A stretch of DNA of 64,000 nucleotides from Jonesia quinghaiensis DSM 15701 (GTDB lineage: Bacteria > Actinomycetota > Actinomycetes > Actinomycetales > Cellulomonadaceae). The translations under genes and the position numbers were made by a program. The first letter of the stretch is position 1, and each line of letters begins with the position of its first letter. This document shows positions 1 through 9,601 of the stretch, piece after piece. Below the pieces are notes generated by a model, which worked only from the letters and a program-made list of their open reading frames with translations, ran no database searches and was not told the DNA's origin. The stretch is from positions 62,001 through 126,000 of the forward strand of contig NZ_AUHN01000005.1 in assembly GCF_000423205.1 (NCBI RefSeq), in the 5' to 3' direction.

Positions 1-10
1 TGAGATCACC

Positions 11-1048
11 GTGGCAGACACGACTGACGCATTGCTCCGCGATGCTGGGTCCTCTGCGACAAACGGTTCAGTAACATCGTCTGCTGCGGCCCACCGTGCC
101 GCAGCAGACGGCCCTGAACCTCAACGTCGCACCTCACGACCAGATCGCCGTCAAGCGATCGAAGCGGCCATCTTTATTGCCCCCGCGTTGTTGCTCTTCG
201 GCTTCTTCGTGGTGTGGCCCATGGTCAAAGCAGTGCAATTTTCCCTCTACCGGTGGAAAGGCTTTGGGCCCCTCGTCGATTTTGTGGGGTTGAGAAACTA
301 CATCTCAGTCCTGACCAATGAGGTCTTCCAAGATGCTTTGGTCCACAACCTCATCATCATCGTCGCCTCAATCGCTATCCAACTGCCGTTGGGGCTCATG
401 ATTGCTCTTCTGCTGAACCGCAGAATGTGGGGCCGTGGGATCCTGCGCACCATCGTTTTTGTGCCCTACGTTCTGGCAGAAGTCATTGTCGGTGTGGTGT
501 GGTTCCAACTCCTGCAACCCAACTACGGTGCCATTGACGTCATGCTGGACGCCATAGGTTTACAAGGACCCGAACAAGGCTTCCTGGGAACACCGCAGTA
601 TGCACTAGCTACCGTGATGGTGGTACTGACCTGGAAATACCTCGGGTTCGCAGTGATTTTGTTCCTTGCTGGTTTGCAAGGTGTACCAGAAGAACTTAAC
701 GAAGCAGCACAAATTGACGGCGCATCATGGTGGCAAACACAACGCAAAATCACCATTCCTTTGCTGGGACCAACCCTACGCACGTGGGCGTTCCTGTCCA
801 TGGTGGGCTCACTGCAACTCTTTGACATGGTGTGGATATTGACCAAGGGCGGTCCGGCGAACTCAACGACCACCATGGTCACCTTCCTCATCACCGAAGG
901 TACCCGCCGCTCAAACTTCGGCATCGCATCGGCGGCGTCGGTGGTCTTGTTCATCATCGCCCTGGCGCTCGCTCTGACCTACCAGCGCATCGTGTTGCGC
1001 CGGGACAACCCAGACTTTGACACTCCTCGAAAGAAGGTGACTCGATGA
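11..1048 (+). CDS. ABC sugar importer permease, MalF/UgpA type
   Basis: This is an inner-membrane permease of a binding-protein-dependent sugar importer (CUT1 family). About 345 residues give six hydrophobic segments after a roughly 50-residue polar N-terminus. The first strong membrane helix is near residues 52-72. The EAA loop that docks the ATPase is seen near residues 227-250 (EELNEAAQIDGA, then IPLLGP). The start is a GTG, and the stop overlaps the next permease by four bases (ATGA), so the two are co-translated. A solute-binding protein gene probably lies just upstream, outside the window. The substrate is not readable from sequence; the GH3 enzyme downstream suggests an oligosaccharide. 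Confidence 0.93.
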   Translation: MADTTDALLRDAGSSATNGSVTSSAAAHRAAADGPEPQRRTSRPDRRQAIEAAIFIAPALLLFGFFVVWPMVKAVQFSLYRWKGFGPLVDFVGLRNYISVLTNEVFQDALVHNLIIIVASIAIQLPLGLMIALLLNRRMWGRGILRTIVFVPYVLAEVIVGVVWFQLLQPNYGAIDVMLDAIGLQGPEQGFLGTPQYALATVMVVLTWKYLGFAVILFLAGLQGVPEELNEAAQIDGASWWQTQRKITIPLLGPTLRTWAFLSMVGSLQLFDMVWILTKGGPANSTTTMVTFLITEGTRRSNFGIASAASVVLFIIALALALTYQRIVLRRDNPDFDTPRKKVTR

Positions 1049-1935
1049 CCGCCGTCACCACACCTCCTACTGCCCCTCCAACCGCAGTGCGTTCCCGACG
1101 TACTCGCGCGCAACGCGATGGGCACGCGGCTGGCCCCGGTGTGTACTTTGTTGCCTTCCTGCTGGTGTGTATCACTCTTGGCCCCGTGATGTTTGCGGTG
1201 CTTGGCGGGTTCCGCACCAACGCTCAGCTCGCTCAAACCCCAGCAGGGCTACCAGACCCGTGGGTGATGGATAACTACGTTCGGGTACTCACAGAATCAA
1301 ACTTCTGGGTTTACGCACTGAATTCCACCGCCATTGCGTTACTGACCACCGCCATGGTGGTGGTATTTGGCATGATGGCAGCCTACCCACTGGCTCGTTT
1401 CCGGTTCCGCCACCGTGAAGCGATCTTCACCGTTTTTGTAGCGGGTCTTCTTTTCCCCGCAACTGTGGCAATCATCCCGTTGTTCATCCTGATCAATAAG
1501 GACCTCTCGCTGGGGAATACGTGGATGGGTGTTGCGCTGCCTCAAGCGGCGTTCCAACTTCCCATCACCATCGTTATTTTGCGCCCATTCCTCCAAGCGA
1601 TCCCCAACGAGCTAGAAGAAGCCGCAAAACTCGACGGGGCTGGGCGCATTGGGTTCTTCTGGCGCATCATTCTGCCGCTCTCTGGGCCAGGGATGGTCAC
1701 TACCGGGGTATTAGCGTTCGTAGCGTCATGGAATGCTTACCTGTTGCCACTTCTGCTGCTGCAAGGAGACATGAAGACCCTCCCACTGGGTGTTGCAGAT
1801 TTCTCTTCGGAGTATTCCTCAGACATCGCGGGTGTCTTTGCTTTCACCACGTTGTCGATGATCCCGGCGCTGGTGTTCTTCCTTGCCCTGCAAAACCGGA
1901 TCGTCAGTGGATTGCAAGGCGCGGTGAAGGGCTGA
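1045..1935 (+). CDS. ABC sugar importer permease, MalG/UgpE type
   Basis: This is the second membrane subunit of the same CUT1 importer, about 296 residues with six predicted helices. The EAA loop is visible near residue 190 (EELEEAAKLDGAG followed by IILPLSGPG). It overlaps the upstream permease by four bases. No ATPase gene follows. The next gene, 43 bases on, is a glycosidase, so the pair most likely borrows a shared ATPase such as the UgpC-type protein at 8.3-9.4 kb. That sharing is known for MsmK/MsiK-type ATPases in actinobacteria and is inferred here. Confidence 0.93.
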   Translation: MTAVTTPPTAPPTAVRSRRTRAQRDGHAAGPGVYFVAFLLVCITLGPVMFAVLGGFRTNAQLAQTPAGLPDPWVMDNYVRVLTESNFWVYALNSTAIALLTTAMVVVFGMMAAYPLARFRFRHREAIFTVFVAGLLFPATVAIIPLFILINKDLSLGNTWMGVALPQAAFQLPITIVILRPFLQAIPNELEEAAKLDGAGRIGFFWRIILPLSGPGMVTTGVLAFVASWNAYLLPLLLLQGDMKTLPLGVADFSSEYSSDIAGVFAFTTLSMIPALVFFLALQNRIVSGLQGAVKG

Positions 1936-1978
1936 GTATCTTCAGCCCCGACCGCCATGCCGTGAATTTGGAGCAGAC

Positions 1979-4285
1979 ATGACAGACAACACTGCGCGCC
2001 ACGCGCAGAACCAGCGCGCACAACACCTTCTCAGCCAGATGACCCTTGACGAAAAGCTCGCGCAAATTGTGGGTTTTTGGGATAAAGGCGATGGCGAAGC
2101 GGTGGCGCCGCTACAAGGCGAATTTGAAGGCCCAACCACCTTCACCGCAGCCACCACACGCGGGTTAGGGCACCTGACCCGTGTGTACGGCACTCGCCCC
2201 GTGGACCCGGCTGAACGGGCCGCATGGTTGTGGAATGAGCAGCGGCGCATCGTGCGAGAAACCCGGTTAGGAATACCGATGCTAGTCCACGAGGAGTGCC
2301 TGACCGGGCTGTCTGCGTGGCAAGCAGCGACATTCCCCACCCCCTTGGCGTGGGGCGCATCGTTTAACGCCCCACTGGTGCAGCGCATGGGTGCACTCAT
2401 TGGTGAGTCGATGCGCCAATTGGGAATCCACCAGGGGCTCGCCCCGGTGCTGGACGTGGTTCGTGACCCCCGCTGGGGGCGCGTCGAAGAGTGCATCGCT
2501 GAGGACCCCTACACGGTGGGAACAATTGGCACCGCGTACGTTCAGGGACTGCAATCACAAGGTATTCACGCCACGTTGAAACACTTTGTGGGGTATTCCG
2601 CTTCGCAATCTGGGCGGAACTTCGGTCCCGTTCATGCGGGTCCTCGAGAAATCGCCGATGTTCTCCTCCCTCCGTTTGAGATGGCAATCCGTGACGGTGG
2701 TGTGCGCAGCGTCATGCATGCCTACACCGAAATTGACGGTATTCCTGTGGCCGCGAACCCGCACTACCTCACTGACCTGCTCCGTGACCAGTGGGGTTTT
2801 GATGGGGTGGTTGTTGCCGACTACTTTGGGGTGGCGTTCCTCAACCGGCTGCACCACACGGCCTCGTCTCTGGAAGATGCGGCACACCAGGCGCTCACCG
2901 CTGGGGTGGACATCGAACTACCTACCGGTGACGCCTACTTGGCGCCACTACGCCAGGGCATTGTAGAAGGGCGCATCGACGAAGCGCTGGTAGACCGTGC
3001 AGTTTTGCGTGCCCTGACCCAAAAAGCCGAACTTGGGTTGCTCGACGAAACTTTTGACGAGGAACCACCAACAAACATCACTCTCGACTCAGCGGAACAC
3101 CGGGCAGTGGCCCGCCAACTCGCTGAAGAGTCCGTCGTATTGCTGTCCAACTCCGGGGTGCTGCCACTGACCCACACCCCGCAGCGGCTCGCAGTAATAG
3201 GCCCCAACGCTGACCGCATCTCAGCGATGTTCGGATGCTACTCCTTTGTCAACCATGTGTTGTCCATCCAAGAGGGCTATGACACCGGCATCGAGGTACC
3301 AACCCTGCACGATGCGCTTGCTACAGAGTTCCCTGGGGCCACCATTTCCCACACCCCCGGGTGCGGCATCGAAGATGACGACACCAGCGGGTTCGCCGAG
3401 GCAACAGCATTAGCGGGGGACAGTGACCTCACCGTCTTGGTGTTGGGAGACCAAGCTGGACTCTTCGGGCGTGGAACGGTCGGAGAAGGGTGCGACCGCG
3501 ACAGTTTGGAACTACCTGGCGTACAACGCCAACTCGCTGAAGCGGTGCTTGCGACCGGTAAACCCGTCATCATTGTTCTACTCACCGGCCGACCCTATGT
3601 GGTGGGGTGGGCCCTGGAACAAGCCGGTGCTGTTGTGCAAGCGTTCTTCCCCGGTGAAGAAGGAGCAGCGGCAGTAACCGGCGTGCTTTCCGGGAGAATC
3701 AACCCCTCCGGACGCCTACCCGTATCACTGCCGCGATCCACCGGCGCCCAACCGTACACCTACCTCCACCCGCGCCTCGGCGGCGACTCCGACGTGACAA
3801 ACCTGTCCACCCAGCCCGTACGCCCCTTCGGGTTTGGGCTGTCCTACACCACGTTCGAGCACAGCACCCCCAACGTTGCCGGGACCACCCCCAAGGACGG
3901 TTTAACCGTCACCGTGGACGTCACCAACACGGGAGACAAAACTGGCCAAGAGGTTGTTCACCTCTACGCCCGCGATGTCATCGGCAGCGTAACCCGCCCC
4001 GTAGCGCAACTCATCGGGTTCACCCGGGTCGAACTGCACCCAGGTCAACAAGCGACCGTGACGTTCACCGTGCCACCAACCCTGCTGTCCTTTACCAACG
4101 CAGCGATGCAACGCATCGTGGAACCTGGCGAATTCCACCTGTGGACAGGCAACAGTGCACAACCCGCCAGGCAGCACACCAGCATCACCTTGGTGGGAGA
4201 GCCACACACCGTGCAATCCAGTGACGCACTCACCACCACCATCCACACCACCGTGCATGAGGCTGAACTCGCCTCCCAGTTATAA
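1979..4285 (+). CDS. glycoside hydrolase family 3 (beta-glucosidase/beta-xylosidase type)
   Basis: A retaining exo-acting GH3 enzyme of 768 residues with no signal peptide, so it is probably cytoplasmic and cleaves sugars brought in by the adjacent importer. The order is the N-terminal TIM barrel, with a KHF motif near 200 and the likely nucleophile Asp281 in VVADYFG. An alpha/beta sandwich follows (about 380-600) and a C-terminal fibronectin-III-like domain (about 645-745, VTNTGDKTGQEVVHLY). The start ATG has GGAG upstream. The exact substrate (beta-glucoside, xyloside or other) cannot be set from sequence alone. Confidence 0.9.
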   Translation: MTDNTARHAQNQRAQHLLSQMTLDEKLAQIVGFWDKGDGEAVAPLQGEFEGPTTFTAATTRGLGHLTRVYGTRPVDPAERAAWLWNEQRRIVRETRLGIPMLVHEECLTGLSAWQAATFPTPLAWGASFNAPLVQRMGALIGESMRQLGIHQGLAPVLDVVRDPRWGRVEECIAEDPYTVGTIGTAYVQGLQSQGIHATLKHFVGYSASQSGRNFGPVHAGPREIADVLLPPFEMAIRDGGVRSVMHAYTEIDGIPVAANPHYLTDLLRDQWGFDGVVVADYFGVAFLNRLHHTASSLEDAAHQALTAGVDIELPTGDAYLAPLRQGIVEGRIDEALVDRAVLRALTQKAELGLLDETFDEEPPTNITLDSAEHRAVARQLAEESVVLLSNSGVLPLTHTPQRLAVIGPNADRISAMFGCYSFVNHVLSIQEGYDTGIEVPTLHDALATEFPGATISHTPGCGIEDDDTSGFAEATALAGDSDLTVLVLGDQAGLFGRGTVGEGCDRDSLELPGVQRQLAEAVLATGKPVIIVLLTGRPYVVGWALEQAGAVVQAFFPGEEGAAAVTGVLSGRINPSGRLPVSLPRSTGAQPYTYLHPRLGGDSDVTNLSTQPVRPFGFGLSYTTFEHSTPNVAGTTPKDGLTVTVDVTNTGDKTGQEVVHLYARDVIGSVTRPVAQLIGFTRVELHPGQQATVTFTVPPTLLSFTNAAMQRIVEPGEFHLWTGNSAQPARQHTSITLVGEPHTVQSSDALTTTIHTTVHEAELASQL

Positions 4286-4307
4286 CGCCTATTGCACCCA
4301 CAACGCC

Positions 4308-4341
4308 GATGCCCGTGCCCACCCCTGCTGGCGCGGGCATC
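4308..4341 (+). terminator. hairpin terminator after the sugar operon
   Basis: Arms 4308-4319 and 4330-4341 pair over 12 bases with one G-U pair around a GATGCCCG core. There is only a short T-poor tail. It lies 23 bases after the GH3 stop and before cysS. Confidence 0.6.
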
Positions 4342-4461
4342 GTGCTTGCCACCAGCAAGATGACCAAGCGTGCCACCTGCTCACCACAAGCCCAACAATC
4401 GAACAATCAACCCGCAGGTGAGTGTGTCATCACCCATGCGGATGCTTACCAGACAAGCCGG

Positions 4462-4467
4462 TAGACT
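4462..4467 (+). promoter_or_regulatory. candidate -10 box of a leaderless cysS promoter
   Basis: TAGACT fits the actinobacterial TANNNT -10 pattern and lies seven bases before the GTG that begins the conserved CysS N-terminus. No Shine-Dalgarno is visible before that GTG. This points to transcription starting at or beside the start codon. The -35 region is weak. Confidence 0.45.
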
Positions 4468-4474
4468 GGCACAC

Positions 4475-5884
4475 GTGACTCTACGGCTCTATGACACCGC
4501 AACTCGAGACATCCGCGACTTCACACCCCGCCAGGCGGGCTGTGTTGGGGTGTACGTCTGTGGTGCCACCGTCCAGTCCGCGCCACACATCGGACACATG
4601 CGATCAGCTGTCGCCTTCGACGTACTGGTGCGCTGGCTCCGCCGCAGCAACTACAACGTGACCTACATTCGCAACGTCACAGACATTGACGACAAAATCC
4701 TCGCCAAGTCTGCTGACGCCGCAATGCCCTGGTGGGCCTGGGCCGCACACAACGAACGCCTCTTCACCCACGCCTACGACGTGTTAGGCAACCTACCCCC
4801 CACCTACGAACCCCGCGCCACCGGGCACATGATGGACATGATCGACCTCATGACCACCCTGATCGAGCGAGGCCACGCCTACGTCGCCTCCGAAGGCAAC
4901 GTCTACTTCGACACCCGATCCTGGCCCGACTACGGCGTCCTGACCAACCAACACATCGACGAAACCGTGCTGTCCGCCCAAGACCTCGCCGACAGCAACA
5001 AACGCGACCCCCGCGACTTCGCACTGTGGAAAGCGCCCAAACCCGGAGAGCCCGACACCGCCTCATGGAACACCCCATACGGCAGCGGACGCCCCGGCTG
5101 GCACCTCGAATGCTCAGCAATGGCCCGGCGATACCTCGGCGACGAGTTCGACATCCACGGCGGAGGACTCGACCTGCGATTCCCACACCACGAAAACGAA
5201 CAAGCCCAATCCCGAGCCGCCGGACACGGATTCGCCAACCACTGGATGCACTCAGCCTGGGTCACCCAAAGCGGCGCAAAAATGTCCAAATCATTGGGCA
5301 ACGGGCTGCTCGTCACCGAAGTGCTGACCACAGCACCAGCAGCCGTCCTGCGCTTCGCACTAGCCTCAGTGCACTACCGATCCATGCTGGAATGGACTGA
5401 CCAATCAGTCACCGACGCCCACGCCGCATGGGACAAATTCACCGGACTCTACACCCGAGCCGTTGAACTCCTCGGCGAAGCAGTCACCGGCGACATCCAC
5501 AACATCGAACTACCCGCACCATTCACCACCGCCCTCAACGACGACCTCAACGTCGCCCAAGGGCTCGCAGTGATCTACGAGCACGTCAAAGCAGCAAACA
5601 CCGCGCTCGCAGAACGCGACACAGACCATGCACTCAATGAAGTACTTGTCGTCCGAGCAATGCTCGACATACTGGGACTAGACCCAGCAAACTGGCAGCA
5701 AGACTGTGGAGACGCCCGTGAAACCACAGCCCTTGCCGCCCTTGTGCAAGGACAACTCGATCAGCGCGCCCAGGCGCGTGCTGACAAAAACTGGGCAACC
5801 TCCGATGCCATTCGCGACGCCCTCGCAGCAGCCGGAATTATCGTAGAAGACTCCCCACACGGGGCACGCTGGTCACTCAACTGA
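4475..5884 (+). CDS. cysS: cysteinyl-tRNA synthetase
   Basis: A class I aminoacyl-tRNA synthetase that charges tRNA-Cys in the cytoplasm. The start chosen is GTG 4475 (470 residues), because the conserved N-terminus TLRLYDTATR begins there. An in-frame start at 4370 would add 35 unlike residues. Visible motifs are the zinc-ligand Cys30 (VYVCG), HIGH at 38-41, the FPHHENE zinc/active-site region, and KMSKS at 269-273. The length is normal for the family. RlmB follows after about 30 bases; cysS-rlmB is a common pairing in actinobacteria. Confidence 0.96.
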   Translation: MTLRLYDTATRDIRDFTPRQAGCVGVYVCGATVQSAPHIGHMRSAVAFDVLVRWLRRSNYNVTYIRNVTDIDDKILAKSADAAMPWWAWAAHNERLFTHAYDVLGNLPPTYEPRATGHMMDMIDLMTTLIERGHAYVASEGNVYFDTRSWPDYGVLTNQHIDETVLSAQDLADSNKRDPRDFALWKAPKPGEPDTASWNTPYGSGRPGWHLECSAMARRYLGDEFDIHGGGLDLRFPHHENEQAQSRAAGHGFANHWMHSAWVTQSGAKMSKSLGNGLLVTEVLTTAPAAVLRFALASVHYRSMLEWTDQSVTDAHAAWDKFTGLYTRAVELLGEAVTGDIHNIELPAPFTTALNDDLNVAQGLAVIYEHVKAANTALAERDTDHALNEVLVVRAMLDILGLDPANWQQDCGDARETTALAALVQGQLDQRAQARADKNWATSDAIRDALAAAGIIVEDSPHGARWSLN

Positions 5885-5917
5885 CCGCGCCTCCAGACAC
5901 CACGAGAGAAGACACCC

Positions 5918-6925
5918 ATGGCAGGAAACTCCCAGCGTCGAGGCGCTATCCGTAAAGACACCACCAAAAAAGGCCAAGTAAAAGGCTCCGGTGGAAACCG
6001 CCGCCGCGGCCTAGAGGGACGTGGCGCAACACCAAAAGCCGATGAACGCACCTGGCACCCAGCAGGTAAACGCAAAGAAGCACACGACCGCCTAGAAGCA
6101 GCTCGTGCGCGCCGCGCAACCCGCGCACGCACAAACCGGGCCGGTTCGCGCGCCCACGAAATCGTGGCTGGACGTAACGCTGTCCTCGAAGCGTTGCGCA
6201 CAAACATGCCCGCAGAACGCCTCTACATCGCGAACCGAATCGACCACGATGATCGCACCCGCGAAATCATGGAAATCGCCGCAGAACGCGGCATCCCACT
6301 CGTTGAAGCAACACGCCCAGAACTCGACACCCTCACTGATGGTTCCGTTCACCAAGGCGTGGCGATGGGCGTCCCCGCATATGAGTACCGCGAAGTTGAT
6401 GACCTCCTTGACGAGGCCGCAGCGAAAGATCAAGCGCCACTACTGATCGCATTGGACTCTGTGACAGACCCACGAAACCTTGGCGCAATTCTACGAGCCG
6501 GAGGCGCTTTCGGTGCTCACGGTGTGATTGTTCCCGAACGCCGTGCTGCCGGTGTGACAGCCTCAGCGTGGAAAGTGTCAGCCGGTGCTGCCGCTCGGGT
6601 ACCCGTTGCCAAGGTGACGAACCTTGTGCGTGCACTAGAGAGCCTCAAAAAGTCTGGCTGCTTTGTGGTGGGACTCGACGGTGACGCTGAAGCCTCTGTG
6701 CGCGACTTACCTTTCGGCGCCGATCCTCTTGTCATTGTTGTGGGGTCAGAAGGTAAGGGACTTTCACGTCTCGTGCGGGACACCTGCGACGCCATTGTTT
6801 CCATCCCCATCACCGCGGCAGTTGAGTCCCTCAACGCATCAGTTGCTGCCGGCATCTCCCTGTACGAGATTGCTGGAATCCGCGCTGATGCCGCAGCAGA
6901 AGCCGCAGCATCAGCGACTGACTGA
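5918..6925 (+). CDS. rlmB: 23S rRNA (guanosine-2'-O-)-methyltransferase, RlmB/TrmH family
   Basis: A SPOUT-class methyltransferase using S-adenosylmethionine to 2'-O-methylate rRNA. About 90 basic N-terminal residues (Arg/Lys-rich, probably disordered and RNA-binding) precede the substrate-binding domain (about 85-165) and the SpoU domain. The three SpoU motifs are visible: NLGAILRAGGAFGAHG, IVVGSEGKGL and IPITAAVESLNASVAAGI. The long basic N-tail is typical of actinobacterial members. It ends two bases from the convergent DUF4032 gene. Confidence 0.93.
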   Translation: MAGNSQRRGAIRKDTTKKGQVKGSGGNRRRGLEGRGATPKADERTWHPAGKRKEAHDRLEAARARRATRARTNRAGSRAHEIVAGRNAVLEALRTNMPAERLYIANRIDHDDRTREIMEIAAERGIPLVEATRPELDTLTDGSVHQGVAMGVPAYEYREVDDLLDEAAAKDQAPLLIALDSVTDPRNLGAILRAGGAFGAHGVIVPERRAAGVTASAWKVSAGAAARVPVAKVTNLVRALESLKKSGCFVVGLDGDAEASVRDLPFGADPLVIVVGSEGKGLSRLVRDTCDAIVSIPITAAVESLNASVAAGISLYEIAGIRADAAAEAAASATD

Positions 6926-6927
6926 GA

Positions 6928-8169
6928 TCAGTCTTGCAAGTGGGCTTCCTCGGGCAGTAGCCCGAGGATAGCCTGCTCGTCAGGTCGGTTGCGCAACACA
7001 TTGTCCACGTAGGATTCCACCACTTCACTCATGGGAATATCGCGTTGCTGCTGCTCTGCGATGAACCACCGGTGGTCGAGGATTTCGTGGAACAGTTGCG
7101 CGGGTTCAAGCTTCTTTCGCAGTTCGCGGGGAACCGCCCGAATAGTTGGTTCAAAAACCCCTGCAAGCCAGTCGTGGGCAACAAACTCAATCTCATCGTT
7201 CTGACGTTCAGTTGCTGCTCGGTACGATTCGAGGTCATTGAGTAGACGGCGGGCCTGGTTTTCTTGAACATCCAACCCCGTCAGGTGCATCAGACGGCGT
7301 GAGTGGTGACCGGCATCCACAACTTTCGGTTGGATCATCACTGTTGTGCCGTCGATGTCCGTAGTCATTTCTAACTCGTCAATGTCGAAGCCTAGCGAGT
7401 TCAAATATTCGATGTGTGTTGCTACACGCCATGTTTCTTCAGCGTCAAAGGTTTCCACATCATGCAGGGCATCCCACAACTCGTGGTAGCGGCGAAGTAG
7501 TTGGTTACCAATCTCGATGACGTCTTCCTCTTCATCGAGGAACTCGCCAGCTTGCAGGTCCATCAACTCACCAATGATGTTGGTGCGCGCCAACTCAATG
7601 TCATAGTTGCGCTGACCGTTCGAGAGTTGGGGGTGGAGTTGCCCAGTTTCTGCGTCCACCAGCCATGCGGCGAAGGTTTCCGCGTCACGGCGAAACAGAG
7701 TGTTCGACAGTGACACGTCACCCCAATAAAACCCGATGAGGTGCAGGCGCACCATCAACACGGTGAGCGCGTCAATGAGGCGGGTTGCTGTGTCTGGTTG
7801 CAGGTTTTGACTGAACAGCGAACGGTAGGGGAGCGAAAAAGCGAGGTGTCTTGTGATGAGCACCGCTTCGAGGCGCTCTCCGTTTTTGTCTTTGCGCCCC
7901 GTGATGACGCCAACTGGTTCAACGGAAGGAACATCCGTTCGAGATAGTTGACGTAGTAGTTCGTACTCGGAAAAAGCGACTGTTTCTCCGATTTCTTTGA
8001 CCGCTATCACCTGATCGCCCAGTTTCACAAAGCGCACCACGTGGCGTGAAATACCACGAGGAAGAGCTGCGAGAACCTCAGTTGGCCAATCCTCCAACGG
8101 AATATCCCACGGCAGGCTTAGCAGCGCCGGGTCGGGTTTCGCGGCGGTGATTTGGAGGGTGTGTTGCAC
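6928..8169 (-). CDS. DUF4032 domain protein with a kinase-like fold
   Basis: A protein of 413 residues resembling the actinobacterial DUF4032 family annotated as lipopolysaccharide-kinase-like. An ATP-site-like Lys is in VIAVKEIGE. A phosphotransferase-like catalytic segment is seen as YWGDVSLSNTLF followed by LVDAETG, which has the Asp, Asn and second Asp of that fold. No membrane segment or signal peptide is visible. The true substrate is unknown. It stands alone, convergent with rlmB. Confidence 0.8.
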   Translation of the reverse strand: MQHTLQITAAKPDPALLSLPWDIPLEDWPTEVLAALPRGISRHVVRFVKLGDQVIAVKEIGETVAFSEYELLRQLSRTDVPSVEPVGVITGRKDKNGERLEAVLITRHLAFSLPYRSLFSQNLQPDTATRLIDALTVLMVRLHLIGFYWGDVSLSNTLFRRDAETFAAWLVDAETGQLHPQLSNGQRNYDIELARTNIIGELMDLQAGEFLDEEEDVIEIGNQLLRRYHELWDALHDVETFDAEETWRVATHIEYLNSLGFDIDELEMTTDIDGTTVMIQPKVVDAGHHSRRLMHLTGLDVQENQARRLLNDLESYRAATERQNDEIEFVAHDWLAGVFEPTIRAVPRELRKKLEPAQLFHEILDHRWFIAEQQQRDIPMSEVVESYVDNVLRNRPDEQAILGLLPEEAHLQD

Positions 8170-8231
8170 GGTGTCTCCCGGTCAGTTGAGGTCACGATCA
8201 TTCTACGGCGCTGATGCTCACCGACAAGAAA

Positions 8232-8264
8232 GGTGGGTAGGCCCGTTATTGGGGCCTACCCACC
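8232..8264 (-). terminator. intrinsic terminator of the sugar ATPase gene
   Basis: A perfect 13-bp stem (8232-8244 with 8252-8264) has a 7-base loop and is followed on the minus strand by a T-rich stretch. It lies 34 bases past the stop of the ugpC-like gene. Confidence 0.8.
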
Positions 8265-8297
8265 ACTCATCGTTCAGTGTTGCTGATTCTCAAGGAA

Positions 8298-9398
8298 TCA
8301 GATGGTTGCGAGACGCGCACCTGTGCTTGGGGAGAAGACGTGTTCGTGGCCTGGCTTGATGGCTACGTTGATGAATTCGCCCTTGTCTGGAGCGGAACGT
8401 GGGTTCACGCGGACGATAACGTCCTGCTCGCCTTCACCGGTCTTCAGGGTGCCGTACACGTATGCGTCTGAGCCAAGCTCTTCAACAATGTTGACCTGAA
8501 CTGCCAGTGCAGCAGGCTCAGCAGCTGAAACGATGTCCAAGGACTCAGGGCGGAAACCAATGGTGATTTGACCATTGTCAGCGTCAGTGAGGCCAGCAAC
8601 AGCATCGCGGGTGATGGGCAGGCGGGTTTCACCGATCTGCGCTACACCGTTGTCGATCTTGTAGGTTCCTAGGTTCATGGCAGGGGAGCCAATGAAGCCA
8701 GCAACGAAGACGTTGTTGGGGGTGTCGTACATTTCACGAGGGGTGCCAACCTGCTGGAGCAAACCATCCTTGAGGACCGCGATACGGTCACCCATGGTGA
8801 GAGCTTCGGTCTGGTCGTGGGTCACGTAGACGGTTGTCACACCGAGGCGGCGCTGCAGCGACGCGATCTGTGTACGGGTCTGAACGCGGAGCTTAGCGTC
8901 AAGGTTGGACAGTGGCTCATCCATGAGGAACACCTGTGGCTGACGAACGATCGCACGGCCCATAGCAACACGCTGACGCTGACCACCGGAAAGAGCCTTT
9001 GGCTTGCGGTCAAGGTACTGGCTGAGGTCGAGGATCTTTGCGGCCTCTTCGACGCGCTTGCGGATTTCTTCCTTAGGTGTGCCAGCAATCTTCAGGGCGA
9101 AGCCCATGTTGTCGGCAACCGTCATGTGTGGGTACAGCGCGTAGTTCTGGAAAACCATCGCGATGTCGCGGTCCTTGGGCTGAACATCGGTGACGTCACG
9201 GTCGCCGATCATAATGCGGCCCTGGTTGACGTCCTCAAGACCTGCGAGCATACGCAGGGAGGTGGACTTACCACAGCCTGATGGGCCCACGAGGACGAGG
9301 AATTCGCCGTCTTCGATGTGCAGGTTCAGCTGGTCGACAGCTGGACGCTCTGTGCCCGGGTAAATCCGGCTGGCGTGGTCATATGTGACAGTAGCCAT
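8298..9398 (-). CDS. sugar ABC importer ATP-binding protein, UgpC/MsmK/MsiK type
   Basis: The ATPase subunit powering CUT1 sugar importers, 366 residues. Motifs in order are Walker A (GPSGCGKST), Q-loop (VFQNYALYPHMTV), signature (LSGGQRQRVAMGRAI), Walker B (VFLMDEPLSNLD) and switch His (VTHDQTEA). A C-terminal regulatory TOBE/OB region (about 240-366) marks the MalK/UgpC class. It is monocistronic with its own terminator, as expected for a shared ATPase serving several permease pairs. Service to the permeases at the window start is an inference. Confidence 0.93.
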   Translation of the reverse strand: MATVTYDHASRIYPGTERPAVDQLNLHIEDGEFLVLVGPSGCGKSTSLRMLAGLEDVNQGRIMIGDRDVTDVQPKDRDIAMVFQNYALYPHMTVADNMGFALKIAGTPKEEIRKRVEEAAKILDLSQYLDRKPKALSGGQRQRVAMGRAIVRQPQVFLMDEPLSNLDAKLRVQTRTQIASLQRRLGVTTVYVTHDQTEALTMGDRIAVLKDGLLQQVGTPREMYDTPNNVFVAGFIGSPAMNLGTYKIDNGVAQIGETRLPITRDAVAGLTDADNGQITIGFRPESLDIVSAAEPAALAVQVNIVEELGSDAYVYGTLKTGEGEQDVIVRVNPRSAPDKGEFINVAIKPGHEHVFSPSTGARLATI

Positions 9399-9601
9399 GA
9401 TGTGCTACATCCCTTCACCGGCAGGTACGTGCCGGACGATCCGTTGTGATGGGTGCGCACGCGTCGCATCCGCAAGCTTCTGCGTGTGGACATGTCCGCG
9501 TTGACACTCGTGTTCAGTTGTTGATCCGTGGTGATGGTGAGTCCGGGTGACAAGTCACGGGACATCGTAGAGGCATGCAGCCTGTGCCGCATGCCACATC
9601 G

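Noticed and set aside
4732-5400. A 222-codon Arg/His-rich frame inside cysS
   Set aside because: Composition is typical of an out-of-frame read of GC-rich DNA. cysS is clear in the other frame.
5761-6207. A 148-codon Arg/Ala-rich minus-strand frame over the cysS end and rlmB start
   Set aside because: Shadow of the basic N-terminus of rlmB, with no conserved motif.
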